Source: Nocardia sputorum
GTDB taxonomy: Bacteria; Actinomycetota; Actinomycetes; Mycobacteriales; Mycobacteriaceae
Length of the DNA: 64,000 bases
Assembly (NCBI RefSeq): GCF_027924405.1
Contig: NZ_AP026978.1
Span: 3,596,001-3,660,000, forward strand
Reading direction: 5' to 3'
The notes under the pieces are model-generated. The model saw nothing but the letters and a program-made list of their open reading frames with translations, searched no databases and had not been told where the DNA came from. Positions 1 through 15,388 of the stretch are shown here, piece by piece. The number at the start of each line of letters is the position of its first letter. Position 1 is the stretch's first letter. Made by a program: the position numbers and the translations under genes.

Positions 1-7553
<7,553 letters not shown>

Positions 7554-7576
7554 CCATGTCCGACAAGGAGTTTGCT

Positions 7577-9808
7577 ATGCGCGGCGTGAACGGCGAGTAC
7601 CCGCGAGCGGATCGGCGCGACCTCGCCGAGGCCATCGAACGCGGCGGCGGTCTGGACGTGGCCTCCTTGCTGGCGCGCGCCGGTGGCGCGGCGCGCACCG
7701 CGCCGCCGGCCGTCGAGCGTCCCCGGGAATGGGACGTCGAGTCGCTCACCGCGGCGGTCACCCGGGTGGCGAACCGGTTCACCGCCGAGACCGTCGGGCC
7801 GGACACGGACTTCTTCGACGGCGGCGGCACGTCCGTCGCCGCGGTGCAGTTCGTCGCGGCGCTGGCCGGCGAGCTCGGCGTGCACCTCGAGCTGGACGAC
7901 GTGTTCGCCGACGCCCGTCCGCGCAGGCTGGCCGAGCGCTGGCTGGGCTCCCCGACGACCGGACAGGCCACCACCGTGGCGGCCCCGGAGACCGTGGACG
8001 AGCAGCTCGCGCAGATCATGTCCGATGTCGCCGGAGCCGACCGGCTGCCGTTCGTGGACCCGCCGCAGCGCGTCGTCCCGCGTCGCGTGCTGCTCACCGG
8101 CGCCACCGGCTTCCTCGGCAGCCATCTGCTGCTGGACCTGTTGCGCGGCAGCGACGCGCACGTCGTCTGCCTGATCCGCGCGCAGGACGAGGCGGCCGCC
8201 CTCGACCGGCTGGCCGCGGCGCTGACGCGGTTTCTGCTGCCGTGGTCGGCGGAGGTGCGCAGGCGCGTGACGGTGCTGACCGGCGATCTGCGCGAACCGT
8301 GTCTCGGGCTGTCCGAGGAACGCTGGGCCACGCTGGCGGAGGAGATCGACGCGATCGTCAACGTCGGCGCCGCGGTCGACTTCCTGCGCGGCTACCCGTC
8401 GCTGCGCAGCGGCAACGTCCTCGGCCCGCTGACCCTGGCGCGGCTGGCGGCGACCGGCAGACCGAAACCGCTGCACCACGTCTCCTCGATCGCGGTGTTC
8501 AACGAGCTCGGCATCGCCGCGATGGGCGAGGACGACCCGGTGGCGAACGTCGGCAAACTCGTGATCGGCTACGACCGGACGAAATGGGCCGCCGAGGCGG
8601 TGCTGCGGCGGGCACGCGAACACGGTGTGGTCGTCACGGTGCTGCGCCCCGGCGGCATCGGCGGACACCGCGAGACCGGCGCGCACAATCCCCGCGACCT
8701 CAACAGCGGCATCATCGCGGCGCTGTCGCGGTTCGGCACCGTCCCCGCGCTGCGCAATCTGCATGTGGCCCCGGTGGATTGGGTGAGCAAGGTCGCGGCG
8801 GCGATCGTGTGCGCACCGGACGCGTGGGGCCACAACTACCATCTCACCGGCACGCCGACCACGCTGGAGCAGATGCTCGGCGAGTCCGCGGCGATCGGCC
8901 TGGACATGCGGGTGCAGCACTGGGCGGCCTGGTGCGACGAGGTGGTGGAACGGATCCGCACCGAGCCGGTGCCGGAGCTGGAATCGCTGGCGCAGGTGCT
9001 GCAGAGCCCCGTCGCCCGGCACCCGCTGGAGACGATGGCCTCCGCGCCCGCCGCAGGGGACGAGCGCACCCGCGCTTTCCTGCGCGCCCACAATCTGCCC
9101 GAGCCGGTCCGCTACGGTGCGCAGTCACAACGCAAGACGCTGGAGATGCTCGCGGGCGCCGGCTTGGCGCGGCTGCCGCAGCCGGAGGACACACCCTACC
9201 TGTGGTTCACCGAGACGCTGGTGGGCACGCTCGGGCCCGTCGACGCGACCGCCGACACCTCCTGCGCGCTGACGCTGCGGCTGTCCATCGCGAGCACCCA
9301 CCAGCTGGTGGCCGGACGCACGGTCGACATCAGCGGCGAGATGCGCTGCGCCCGGTTGCACGACGAACCGCTCACCGTGTCCGGAGCGCTGTCGGTGCGT
9401 CCGCACGACGGCATTCCGCTGCGGCACGGATGGCAGCATCCGCTGATGCACTACCGGCTGTCGCTGCGCGATGCCGAGGGCGGCGCGTGGTGGCTGTCCG
9501 GGTACAAATACGCCGAGGCGCGCCGCACCCTCGTCCGGCAGGCGCGCACGCTGACCGTGGAACTCGGCCGCGCGGGCGAACCGGCGAGCCTCGCCGGCGA
9601 GGTCGCCGTCCCGCTGGAGACCTACCTGCGCGATCAGATCGACGGCATCCAGGTGGATCCGCGCTTGTCCGAGCGGCAGCGGCGGACCGCGAAACTGTTG
9701 TGGCTGAGCTGGTTCGGATCCCAGCTCGGCAAGGGCCTGCTGGAGCCGGCGTTACGCGTGGGCACCGAGCTGCTGGATCTGCGCCGGAACGCGAAGGAGT
9801 CGCGCTGA
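7577..9808 (+). CDS. Carrier protein-thioester reductase with C-terminal GMC-associated beta-rich domain
   Basis: An N-terminal carrier domain has DTDFFDGGGTS, whose serine would bear phosphopantetheine. A short-chain thioester reductase domain follows, with TGATGFLG for NADP binding and YDRTK as catalytic Tyr/Lys. By family knowledge this releases a carrier-bound acyl chain as aldehyde or alcohol, replacing a thioesterase. The last 200 or so residues (YLWFTETLVGTL, MHYRLSLRDAEGGAWWLSGYK) resemble, from memory, the segment between the GMC oxidoreductase and alpha/beta hydrolase parts of long actinobacterial GMC proteins. An in-frame ATG at 7550 overlaps the PKS stop (ATGA). I prefer ATG 7577 because a perfect AAGGAG lies six bases upstream (7565-7570). 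The gene ends on the ATG of the hydrolase. A role as off-loading enzyme for the upstream PKS is a strong contextual inference. Confidence 0.9.
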   Translation: MRGVNGEYPRADRRDLAEAIERGGGLDVASLLARAGGAARTAPPAVERPREWDVESLTAAVTRVANRFTAETVGPDTDFFDGGGTSVAAVQFVAALAGELGVHLELDDVFADARPRRLAERWLGSPTTGQATTVAAPETVDEQLAQIMSDVAGADRLPFVDPPQRVVPRRVLLTGATGFLGSHLLLDLLRGSDAHVVCLIRAQDEAAALDRLAAALTRFLLPWSAEVRRRVTVLTGDLREPCLGLSEERWATLAEEIDAIVNVGAAVDFLRGYPSLRSGNVLGPLTLARLAATGRPKPLHHVSSIAVFNELGIAAMGEDDPVANVGKLVIGYDRTKWAAEAVLRRAREHGVVVTVLRPGGIGGHRETGAHNPRDLNSGIIAALSRFGTVPALRNLHVAPVDWVSKVAAAIVCAPDAWGHNYHLTGTPTTLEQMLGESAAIGLDMRVQHWAAWCDEVVERIRTEPVPELESLAQVLQSPVARHPLETMASAPAAGDERTRAFLRAHNLPEPVRYGAQSQRKTLEMLAGAGLARLPQPEDTPYLWFTETLVGTLGPVDATADTSCALTLRLSIASTHQLVAGRTVDISGEMRCARLHDEPLTVSGALSVRPHDGIPLRHGWQHPLMHYRLSLRDAEGGAWWLSGYKYAEARRTLVRQARTLTVELGRAGEPASLAGEVAVPLETYLRDQIDGIQVDPRLSERQRRTAKLLWLSWFGSQLGKGLLEPALRVGTELLDLRRNAKESR

Positions 9809-10905
9809 TGCTCACCCCCATCCGCCCGGGCGCCGCGCCCGCCGTGGAGGAGATCCCGTTCCAGGCCGCCGACGGCATCCGGCTGGGCTTGCGCCGTGTC
9901 GTCGTCGACGACCCCGACCGGCCCGCAGTCCTGCTGGTCCACGGCCACGGGGTGTCCTCGGACATGTTCCTGCTGCCCGAGATCCGCAACGTCGTCGACG
10001 CGCTGCTCGACGCCGGATACCAATCCTGGCTGCTGGATTGGCGCGGCAGCTGCCGCCTGCCCTACAACGCCGCCGGTCCGCGCTTCAGCTTCGACGACGT
10101 GGCCCTCTACGACCTGCCCGGCGCCGTCGAGCAGATCCGCGCGCGCATCGGCGACCGGCCGCTGTTCGTGGTCGCGCACTGCGTCGGCGCCCTGGCGCTG
10201 TCGATGAGCCTGGCCGCGGGACTGGTACCGGGCCTCGCCGGGGTCGTCGCCCAGGGTGTCTTCCTCACGCCCAAAGTGAGCAACTCGGTGCGGATGCGCG
10301 TGCTCGTGGGCGGCGAACTGCTCGGCTCCCGCGTCCACCACGTCGAGTCGGACTTCCGCAAAGTGGGGCTGTGGTCGCGCAAGACGCTGCTCTACGCCCT
10401 GCTCACCAGGAAAGGCGAATGCACCGATCCCACCTGCCGGATGGTCCACGGCGGCTGGGGCATGGGCGTGGAGCTGTTCGTGCACGACCATCTCGATCCG
10501 CGCACCCACGACCGGCTCGCGGAGCTGTTCGGGCCGATCCCGGTCCATGTCCTTCCGCAGTTGCGGCGGATGGAGCTGGCGCACGCGGTGCAACGCTGGA
10601 ACGACAACGACGACCGCTACCGCGCGCTACCGGAGAACGCGCTCGACCATGCCGACCGGATCGACTGCCCGGTGCTGCTGCTGTCGGGCAGCCGCAACGA
10701 GGTCTGGCTCGATTCGAACAAGCTGTGCCACGACGTGCTCAACGCCCGGCATCCCCAGTTGGACGTCCGCTACGTGGAGGTCCCTTCCTACGGTCATCTC
10801 GACACCTTCCTCGGTCGCGGCGCGGCCCTGGACGTGTACGGGCACATCCTCGAATTCCTCGACGACTGTGGGCATCACCTCCCCCGATCGCAGGGCGCCG
10901 TGTGA
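9808..10905 (+). CDS. Alpha/beta hydrolase with cysteine nucleophile (GMC-associated type)
   Basis: This 365-residue protein has the oxyanion region LLVHGHGVSSD, a nucleophile elbow AHCVGA with Cys125 in place of serine, and a late SYGHLD motif for the histidine. Further conserved blocks (CTDPTCR, THDRLAELFG) resemble the hydrolase half of GMC-oxidoreductase/hydrolase fusion proteins of actinobacteria; that match is from memory. A Cys nucleophile suggests acyl transfer or thioester chemistry as well as hydrolysis, as in PHA synthases. The substrate is unknown. ATG 9808 overlaps the stop of the thioester reductase, and its own stop overlaps the GTG of the glycosyltransferase, so the genes are probably translationally coupled. 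It may edit, transfer or hydrolyse the acyl product of the PKS. Confidence 0.88.
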   Translation: MLTPIRPGAAPAVEEIPFQAADGIRLGLRRVVVDDPDRPAVLLVHGHGVSSDMFLLPEIRNVVDALLDAGYQSWLLDWRGSCRLPYNAAGPRFSFDDVALYDLPGAVEQIRARIGDRPLFVVAHCVGALALSMSLAAGLVPGLAGVVAQGVFLTPKVSNSVRMRVLVGGELLGSRVHHVESDFRKVGLWSRKTLLYALLTRKGECTDPTCRMVHGGWGMGVELFVHDHLDPRTHDRLAELFGPIPVHVLPQLRRMELAHAVQRWNDNDDRYRALPENALDHADRIDCPVLLLSGSRNEVWLDSNKLCHDVLNARHPQLDVRYVEVPSYGHLDTFLGRGAALDVYGHILEFLDDCGHHLPRSQGAV

Positions 10906-12152
10906 GCGCACCGAACGGCGACGGCCGTGCCCTGCGCATCGCCATGTTCGCGGACTTCCACCCCGCCACCCTCGGTGGCATTCAGACGTCGATGCGCGCG
11001 CAGCGCACGGCGTTGGAACGGCTGGGGCATCACGTCACGGTATTCACTATTCCCGCACCGCGATCCATGCCGCCGGACCCGGATATCGTCCTGCTGGCGA
11101 CCACGGCCGGATTGACGGTGAACGGCTATCCGGTCGCCCTGCCCACCCGCGGGAACGCACGTCTCGTCGACGCGGTGTTCGCCGAGCGCGGTTTCGACGT
11201 CGTGCACGCGCAGACCACCTACGGCGCGGGCGTCATCGGGTTGCGCGCCGCGCGCCGCCACGGCCTTCCGGTCGTGCAGTCCATGCACAGTCGCGACGAC
11301 TCGTTCATCGAACGCAACGCCCCGTTCCCCTACCTCGCCGCGCTCACCACGCGCGTCCTGCACGGTGCGTTCGTCGGCCTGCGCGAGGCGATGCCGCGCC
11401 TGCCGGAGAGCCGCACCGCGCGGCACGCCTGGCGGCCGCTGGTCGCCCAGGCGCAAGCCGCGGACGAAGTCGTCGTGCCGACCAGGCATTTCGCCCGGCG
11501 GCTGGCCGCGCACGGCGTGGACCGGCCGATCCACGTGGTGTCCAACGGAGTCGACGACGATCTCGTGCGCGCTCTTCCCGAGCACTCCCGCGGCGGCGAT
11601 CGTGAGCTGCGAGTGCTCTGGTGCGGCCGGTTCTCCGCGGAGAAGCGGCCACTGGACGCCGTCGAGGCGGTGCACCGGGCCGCGGGCTGCACCCTCGACA
11701 TCTACGGTGCGGGAGCGCTGGAGGCGCGTCTGCGGGCGGCGGTCGACCGGCTCGGGCTGCGCGAGCGGGTGCGGCTGCACGGCGAGGTGAGCCAGGTGGA
11801 GTGCCTGGCCGCCATGCGCTCCCATGACGTGCTGCTGTTCCCGTCCGCCGGGTGTGACACACAGGGCATGGTGCTGCTCGAGGCGGTCGCGACCGGCATT
11901 CCCGTGCTGCACTGCGACCCCGACGTCACCGAAACCGTCCCCGAAGGCGGGGAATGGCGCGCCCGTGATTCCTCGACCGGCGCACTGGCCGAGGCGCTGC
12001 GCGTGCTGACGGAGCAGCCGGACCGGCTCGACGCCATGCGGGAAGTTCTCGCCCGCCACGCCGGCCGGACGCTGCAGTCCCGCTTCACCGAACGCCTGGT
12101 GGCGGTCTATACCGAGGCGATCACGGCGGCTTCGTCAGGCCGGTTGCCGTAG
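10902..12152 (+). CDS. GT-B fold glycosyltransferase (GT4-like)
   Basis: The start is GTG 10902, overlapping the hydrolase stop (GTGA); the frame is open further upstream but that part only shadows the hydrolase. The 416-residue product begins with a Rossmann strand (LRIAMFADFHP) followed by LGGIQTSM, the usual acceptor-side loop of GT4 enzymes. It has an LWCGRFSAEKRP linker into the donor-binding half and a C-terminal LLFPSAGCDTQGMVLLEA block, the E-x7-E type region binding the nucleotide-sugar phosphates. No transmembrane segment is visible. It probably adds a sugar to the PKS-derived lipid or alcohol; donor and acceptor cannot be read from sequence. The last 18 bp overlap the convergent oxidoreductase gene. 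Confidence 0.9.
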   Translation: MSAPNGDGRALRIAMFADFHPATLGGIQTSMRAQRTALERLGHHVTVFTIPAPRSMPPDPDIVLLATTAGLTVNGYPVALPTRGNARLVDAVFAERGFDVVHAQTTYGAGVIGLRAARRHGLPVVQSMHSRDDSFIERNAPFPYLAALTTRVLHGAFVGLREAMPRLPESRTARHAWRPLVAQAQAADEVVVPTRHFARRLAAHGVDRPIHVVSNGVDDDLVRALPEHSRGGDRELRVLWCGRFSAEKRPLDAVEAVHRAAGCTLDIYGAGALEARLRAAVDRLGLRERVRLHGEVSQVECLAAMRSHDVLLFPSAGCDTQGMVLLEAVATGIPVLHCDPDVTETVPEGGEWRARDSSTGALAEALRVLTEQPDRLDAMREVLARHAGRTLQSRFTERLVAVYTEAITAASSGRLP

Positions 12153-13124
12153 CGGCAGGCCCGCGGCCGCGTAGATGGCATCGATGACGGTCATCGTCGC
12201 CACCGCGTCCTCCGGCGCGGTGAGCACCGGCTCGCCGTCGCGCACCGCCGCGACGAAGGCGTCGAGCTGATACGCGTAGGTGCTGCGGCGTGAGATCTTC
12301 TCCGTACGCCTGCCACGCTCCGAACGCACCCACAGCCTGCGCGGCAATTGCGGCGCCACCGGGTTGAGCAACCGCAGTTCGCCGCGCTCACCCACCACGC
12401 GCGCGCCGATGCGCAGCACGTCCGACGACCACATCGAGCAACGCACCCGGCCGGTGTGACCGGAGGGGAAACGCAGCTCGGCGCTCATCGCGCGGTCGAT
12501 GCGCGGGCCGCGCAGCTTCGCGGTGGCCGTGACGACCTCCGGTTCCTCGCCGCCGAACACCCTCGCCATGTGCACCGCGTAGCAGCCCGCGTCCATCAGC
12601 GCCCCGCCGGCGAGCGCGTAGTCGTAGCGGATGTCGGAGAATCGCGGCAGCGGAAAGCACATCGCGGCCTCCACCCGCACCAACTCGCCGAGTTCCCCGG
12701 AGGCGATGATCTGCTCGGCCCGCCTTGTCATCGGGTGATAGCGGTAGTGGAAGGCCTCCATGACCACCCGATCCGACCGCACTGCCAGCGCCGCGACCTC
12801 CTGTGCCTCGGCGGCGTTGGCGGTGAACGGCTTCTCGCACAGCACGTGTTTGCCCGCGCCGATGGCCTCTTTCGTCCACCGGCCGTGCAGGCCGTTCGGC
12901 AGCGGGTTGTAGACGGCGTCGATATCGGGCGCGGCGATCAGCGCGGCGTAGCTGTCGAAGACCTGCTCGATGCCGTGCTCGCGCGCGAACGCACGGCCGC
13001 GTTCCGGCTCGCGCGCGGCCACCGCGGCGACCACCACGTCCGGGTGCGCCCGCGCGGGGCGCACGACAGCGGCGGGGGCGATGCGGGCGGCGCCCAGGAT
13101 GCCGATCCGCAGGGGTTGCGTCAT
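12135..13124 (-). CDS. Gfo/Idh/MocA family NAD(P)-dependent oxidoreductase
   Basis: The 329-residue protein has an N-terminal dinucleotide fold (IGILGAARIAP) and the family signature GKHVLCEKPFT with the conserved EKP lysine, then the MEAFHYRYHP stretch and an alpha/beta C-terminal domain. Members oxidise or reduce sugars, sugar nucleotides, inositols or trans-dihydrodiols. It runs convergently to the glycosyltransferase, overlapping its end by 18 bp, so it is not in that operon. It could still modify a sugar donor or product of the neighbouring cluster; that is inference. The ATG at 13124 gives a normal family length. Confidence 0.9.
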   Translation of the reverse strand: MTQPLRIGILGAARIAPAAVVRPARAHPDVVVAAVAAREPERGRAFAREHGIEQVFDSYAALIAAPDIDAVYNPLPNGLHGRWTKEAIGAGKHVLCEKPFTANAAEAQEVAALAVRSDRVVMEAFHYRYHPMTRRAEQIIASGELGELVRVEAAMCFPLPRFSDIRYDYALAGGALMDAGCYAVHMARVFGGEEPEVVTATAKLRGPRIDRAMSAELRFPSGHTGRVRCSMWSSDVLRIGARVVGERGELRLLNPVAPQLPRRLWVRSERGRRTEKISRRSTYAYQLDAFVAAVRDGEPVLTAPEDAVATMTVIDAIYAAAGLPLRQPA

Positions 13125-13170
13125 GGGCGCGACTGTAGCAATGAATCCGGTTGTGCGGCCGGGAGTTCCG

Positions 13171-13815
13171 TCAGCGCTGCGGTGCGTCGCCGTACACCGT
13201 CAACCAGATCGCCCGGCCCAGCGCCTCGGCGAGCGCGTCGTCGGTGACGCCCGAGCCGGAGGAGAAGCCCGCGGCGATCGCGCGTTCCACCATCGAGGTC
13301 AGCACCACGGCGGTGGCGTGCGGGTCGATCGCCGGGCTGATCCGGCCCTCGGCCCGGTCGGTCTCCAGGCGCGATCGCACCACCCGCACGAACGATGCGA
13401 CCCGCCCGCGCCAATACGCGCCGACGTCGCGGTCGTAGGCCGCCACCTCGCTCAGCGCCAGCAGCAGCGACCGGTGCTCGCGAAAACCCGCGATCATGGT
13501 CCGCACGGCCGCCACCACACCCGCCTCCCCTCCGGTGTGCTCGGCGATCCACCAGCGCTCGGCGGCCTCGAACAGATCCGCCGTGGCCAATTCGGCCATG
13601 CGGATCAGCAGTCGGCTCTTGTCCGGGAAATACCGGTAGAACGTCGACCGCGCCGACTGCGACGCGGCGGCGATCCGGTGCACGGCGATCTCGGTGTAGG
13701 GCGTGCCGTCGGCGAGCAGGTCCTCCACGGCGGCCAGGACGCGTCGCTCGAACTCCGCGCGCCGATCGTCGACCGGTTTGCGTGCGTTTCTGGGGACGCG
13801 GGTCAGCGAGGGCAT
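13171..13815 (-). CDS. TetR family transcriptional regulator
   Basis: The frame is open to 13920, but the start is set at ATG 13815 because an AGAGGAG Shine-Dalgarno lies five bases upstream and the longer form adds a low-complexity extension. The 214-residue protein has an N-terminal helix-turn-helix (AVHRIAAASQSARSTFYRYF) typical of TetR, with KSRLL following, and a helical ligand-binding half. It is divergent from the FAD oxidoreductase pair and separated from it by a perfect palindrome, so local repression of that pair and of itself is likely. Confidence 0.9.
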   Translation of the reverse strand: MPSLTRVPRNARKPVDDRRAEFERRVLAAVEDLLADGTPYTEIAVHRIAAASQSARSTFYRYFPDKSRLLIRMAELATADLFEAAERWWIAEHTGGEAGVVAAVRTMIAGFREHRSLLLALSEVAAYDRDVGAYWRGRVASFVRVVRSRLETDRAEGRISPAIDPHATAVVLTSMVERAIAAGFSSGSGVTDDALAEALGRAIWLTVYGDAPQR

Positions 13816-13933
13816 CCGGCTCCTCTCTGCGGCGCGGGGCCGCGTTGCTCGGCTGTGCCGGGTCGGGTGCGTCTCCCCATTCTGCCGACACGGCACCGAT
13901 ATTGACATTCGGACGGCCACCGCTCACCATCGA

Positions 13934-13950
13934 TCGGACACAGTGTCCGA
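13934..13950. promoter_or_regulatory. Perfect 17-bp palindrome, candidate TetR operator
   Basis: TCGGACAC-A-GTGTCCGA is a perfect inverted repeat around a single central base. It lies 25 bp before the ATG of the FAD oxidoreductase and 118 bp before the TetR start. A TTGACA at 13902-13907 followed after 17 bp by CACCAT is a possible weak promoter reading right, whose start point the palindrome would cover. Size and symmetry fit TetR operators; binding is inferred. Confidence 0.6.
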
Positions 13951-13975
13951 GACTATGTGACCGAGGTGTTCGGGC

Positions 13976-15388
13976 ATGCGCGGATCCCCCTCTCCGGCAA
14001 TCGAGTACACCGATGTGGTGGTGGTCGGCGCCCGCTGCGCGGGCTCCGCGGCCGCCATCGCGTTCGCGCGGGCCGGGCGTGAGGTCCTCGCACTGGACTC
14101 CGCGCGCTTTCCCTCCGACACCCTCTCGACGCACCTGCTGTGGCCCGGCGGCCTTGCCGAACTGCGCCGCGCCGGCGCCCTCGAGCGTGTTTTCGGGCTC
14201 GGCGCGCCTCCGCTGACCACGGCCTTCGCCGACGGCGGCGGCTATCATGTCCGGTCGTCGTTCACGCCGGTGGACGGCGTCGACTACGCGATGTGCGTGC
14301 GGCGGACCGGGTTGGACGCCGCGCTCGTGGCCACCGCCGTGGACGCCGGCGCGCGGGTTCGCGAGGGCGTCCTGGTCACCGACCTGCTGTGGTCGGGCGA
14401 TCGCTGCGTGGGCGTCCGCTATGCCGACGGGGGTGGCGCTCGTGAGGTGCGCGCCCGCCTGGTCGTCGGAGCCGACGGACGTCGCAGCACGGTGGCCCGG
14501 CTCGTCGGCGTCACCCGGCCCCGGTTGTCCGCGCCGAGCGGACGGGACTGCTACTTCGCGTACTGGCACGACGGCGCGCCCGACCAGCGCCACATCGCGG
14601 CCCAATGGCGGTCCGGTTCCGATCTCGGCACCGCGTTCCCCTGCGACGACGGCTTGCTGCTGAGCCTCGTCCAGCCGCCCGCGCACCCCGGCGAACCGGG
14701 CGCGGGGCGCGCCGAACGCCGCTATCAGGAGGCGATCGAGCGGCTGCCGGGGCTGCAGCGGCGCCTGCGGGACTGCCGCAGGGTCGGACGCGTGCGCTCG
14801 GCCACGCGCCTGGCCTCCTACTTCCGCCGCTCGACCGGCCCGGGCTGGGCGTTGCCCGGCGACGCGGGCCATTTCAAAGACCCGGTGACCGCGCAGGGCA
14901 TCCGGGACGCGCTGCGCTACGGCCGGCTGCTCGGCGAACTCACCGCACCGGCCCTCGACGACACCGAGCACCTCGACACCGCATTGGCCGCGTGGGAACA
15001 GCTGCGCGATCGGGAATGCCTGGGCGTCTACCAGTGGACCAACCGGCTGGCCCGGGGCACGGCGATGCGCCCCCTGGAGATCGAGCTCTATCGCAGGGCC
15101 GCCTCCGACCCCGCGCTGGCCGACGCGGTCACCGAAATCTTCTCCCGCACCGTGACTCCCGCGGATGTCTTCACTCCCGCACGCGCGGCGACGTTCGCGG
15201 CGGGCGCGCTGCGCGCATCGTGGCGCGCTCCCTGGCCGGTTCTCGCGGACCTGGTGGGCGAATGCCGCGACGCGGTCGCCGAACGGAGGGAGGCCTGCGC
15301 CTTCACGCGCCCCGATCCTGCCGACGCCATCCAGTCCCGGCCGCCGCGGCGCGTTCTCGCGGCATCTTCAGGAGATCGACATGCATGA
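13976..15388 (+). CDS. FAD-dependent oxidoreductase (geranylgeranyl reductase/halogenase-like fold)
   Basis: The 470-residue flavoprotein has an N-terminal FAD-binding VVVVGARCAGS motif, a second FAD contact at VVGADGRRSTVARL, and the GDAGHFKDPVTAQGI motif typical of group A flavin monooxygenases and geranylgeranyl reductase-like enzymes. A substrate cannot be named. It follows a probable TetR operator and a GAGGTG ribosome site. Its last 8 bp overlap the start of the next FAD enzyme, so the two are very likely one operon. The C-terminal half (helical, rich in Arg and Ala) has no recognisable extra domain. Confidence 0.88.
   Translation: MRGSPSPAIEYTDVVVVGARCAGSAAAIAFARAGREVLALDSARFPSDTLSTHLLWPGGLAELRRAGALERVFGLGAPPLTTAFADGGGYHVRSSFTPVDGVDYAMCVRRTGLDAALVATAVDAGARVREGVLVTDLLWSGDRCVGVRYADGGGAREVRARLVVGADGRRSTVARLVGVTRPRLSAPSGRDCYFAYWHDGAPDQRHIAAQWRSGSDLGTAFPCDDGLLLSLVQPPAHPGEPGAGRAERRYQEAIERLPGLQRRLRDCRRVGRVRSATRLASYFRRSTGPGWALPGDAGHFKDPVTAQGIRDALRYGRLLGELTAPALDDTEHLDTALAAWEQLRDRECLGVYQWTNRLARGTAMRPLEIELYRRAASDPALADAVTEIFSRTVTPADVFTPARAATFAAGALRASWRAPWPVLADLVGECRDAVAERREACAFTRPDPADAIQSRPPRRVLAASSGDRHA

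Noticed and set aside
10038..10901. Upstream extension of the glycosyltransferase frame
   Set aside because: It overlaps the hydrolase in another frame; the Rossmann start begins right after GTG 10902.
13121..14971. A 616-codon minus-strand frame across TetR and the FAD gene
   Set aside because: Shadow frame; its Arg/Gly-rich translation has no domain, and the two opposing genes have clear motifs.
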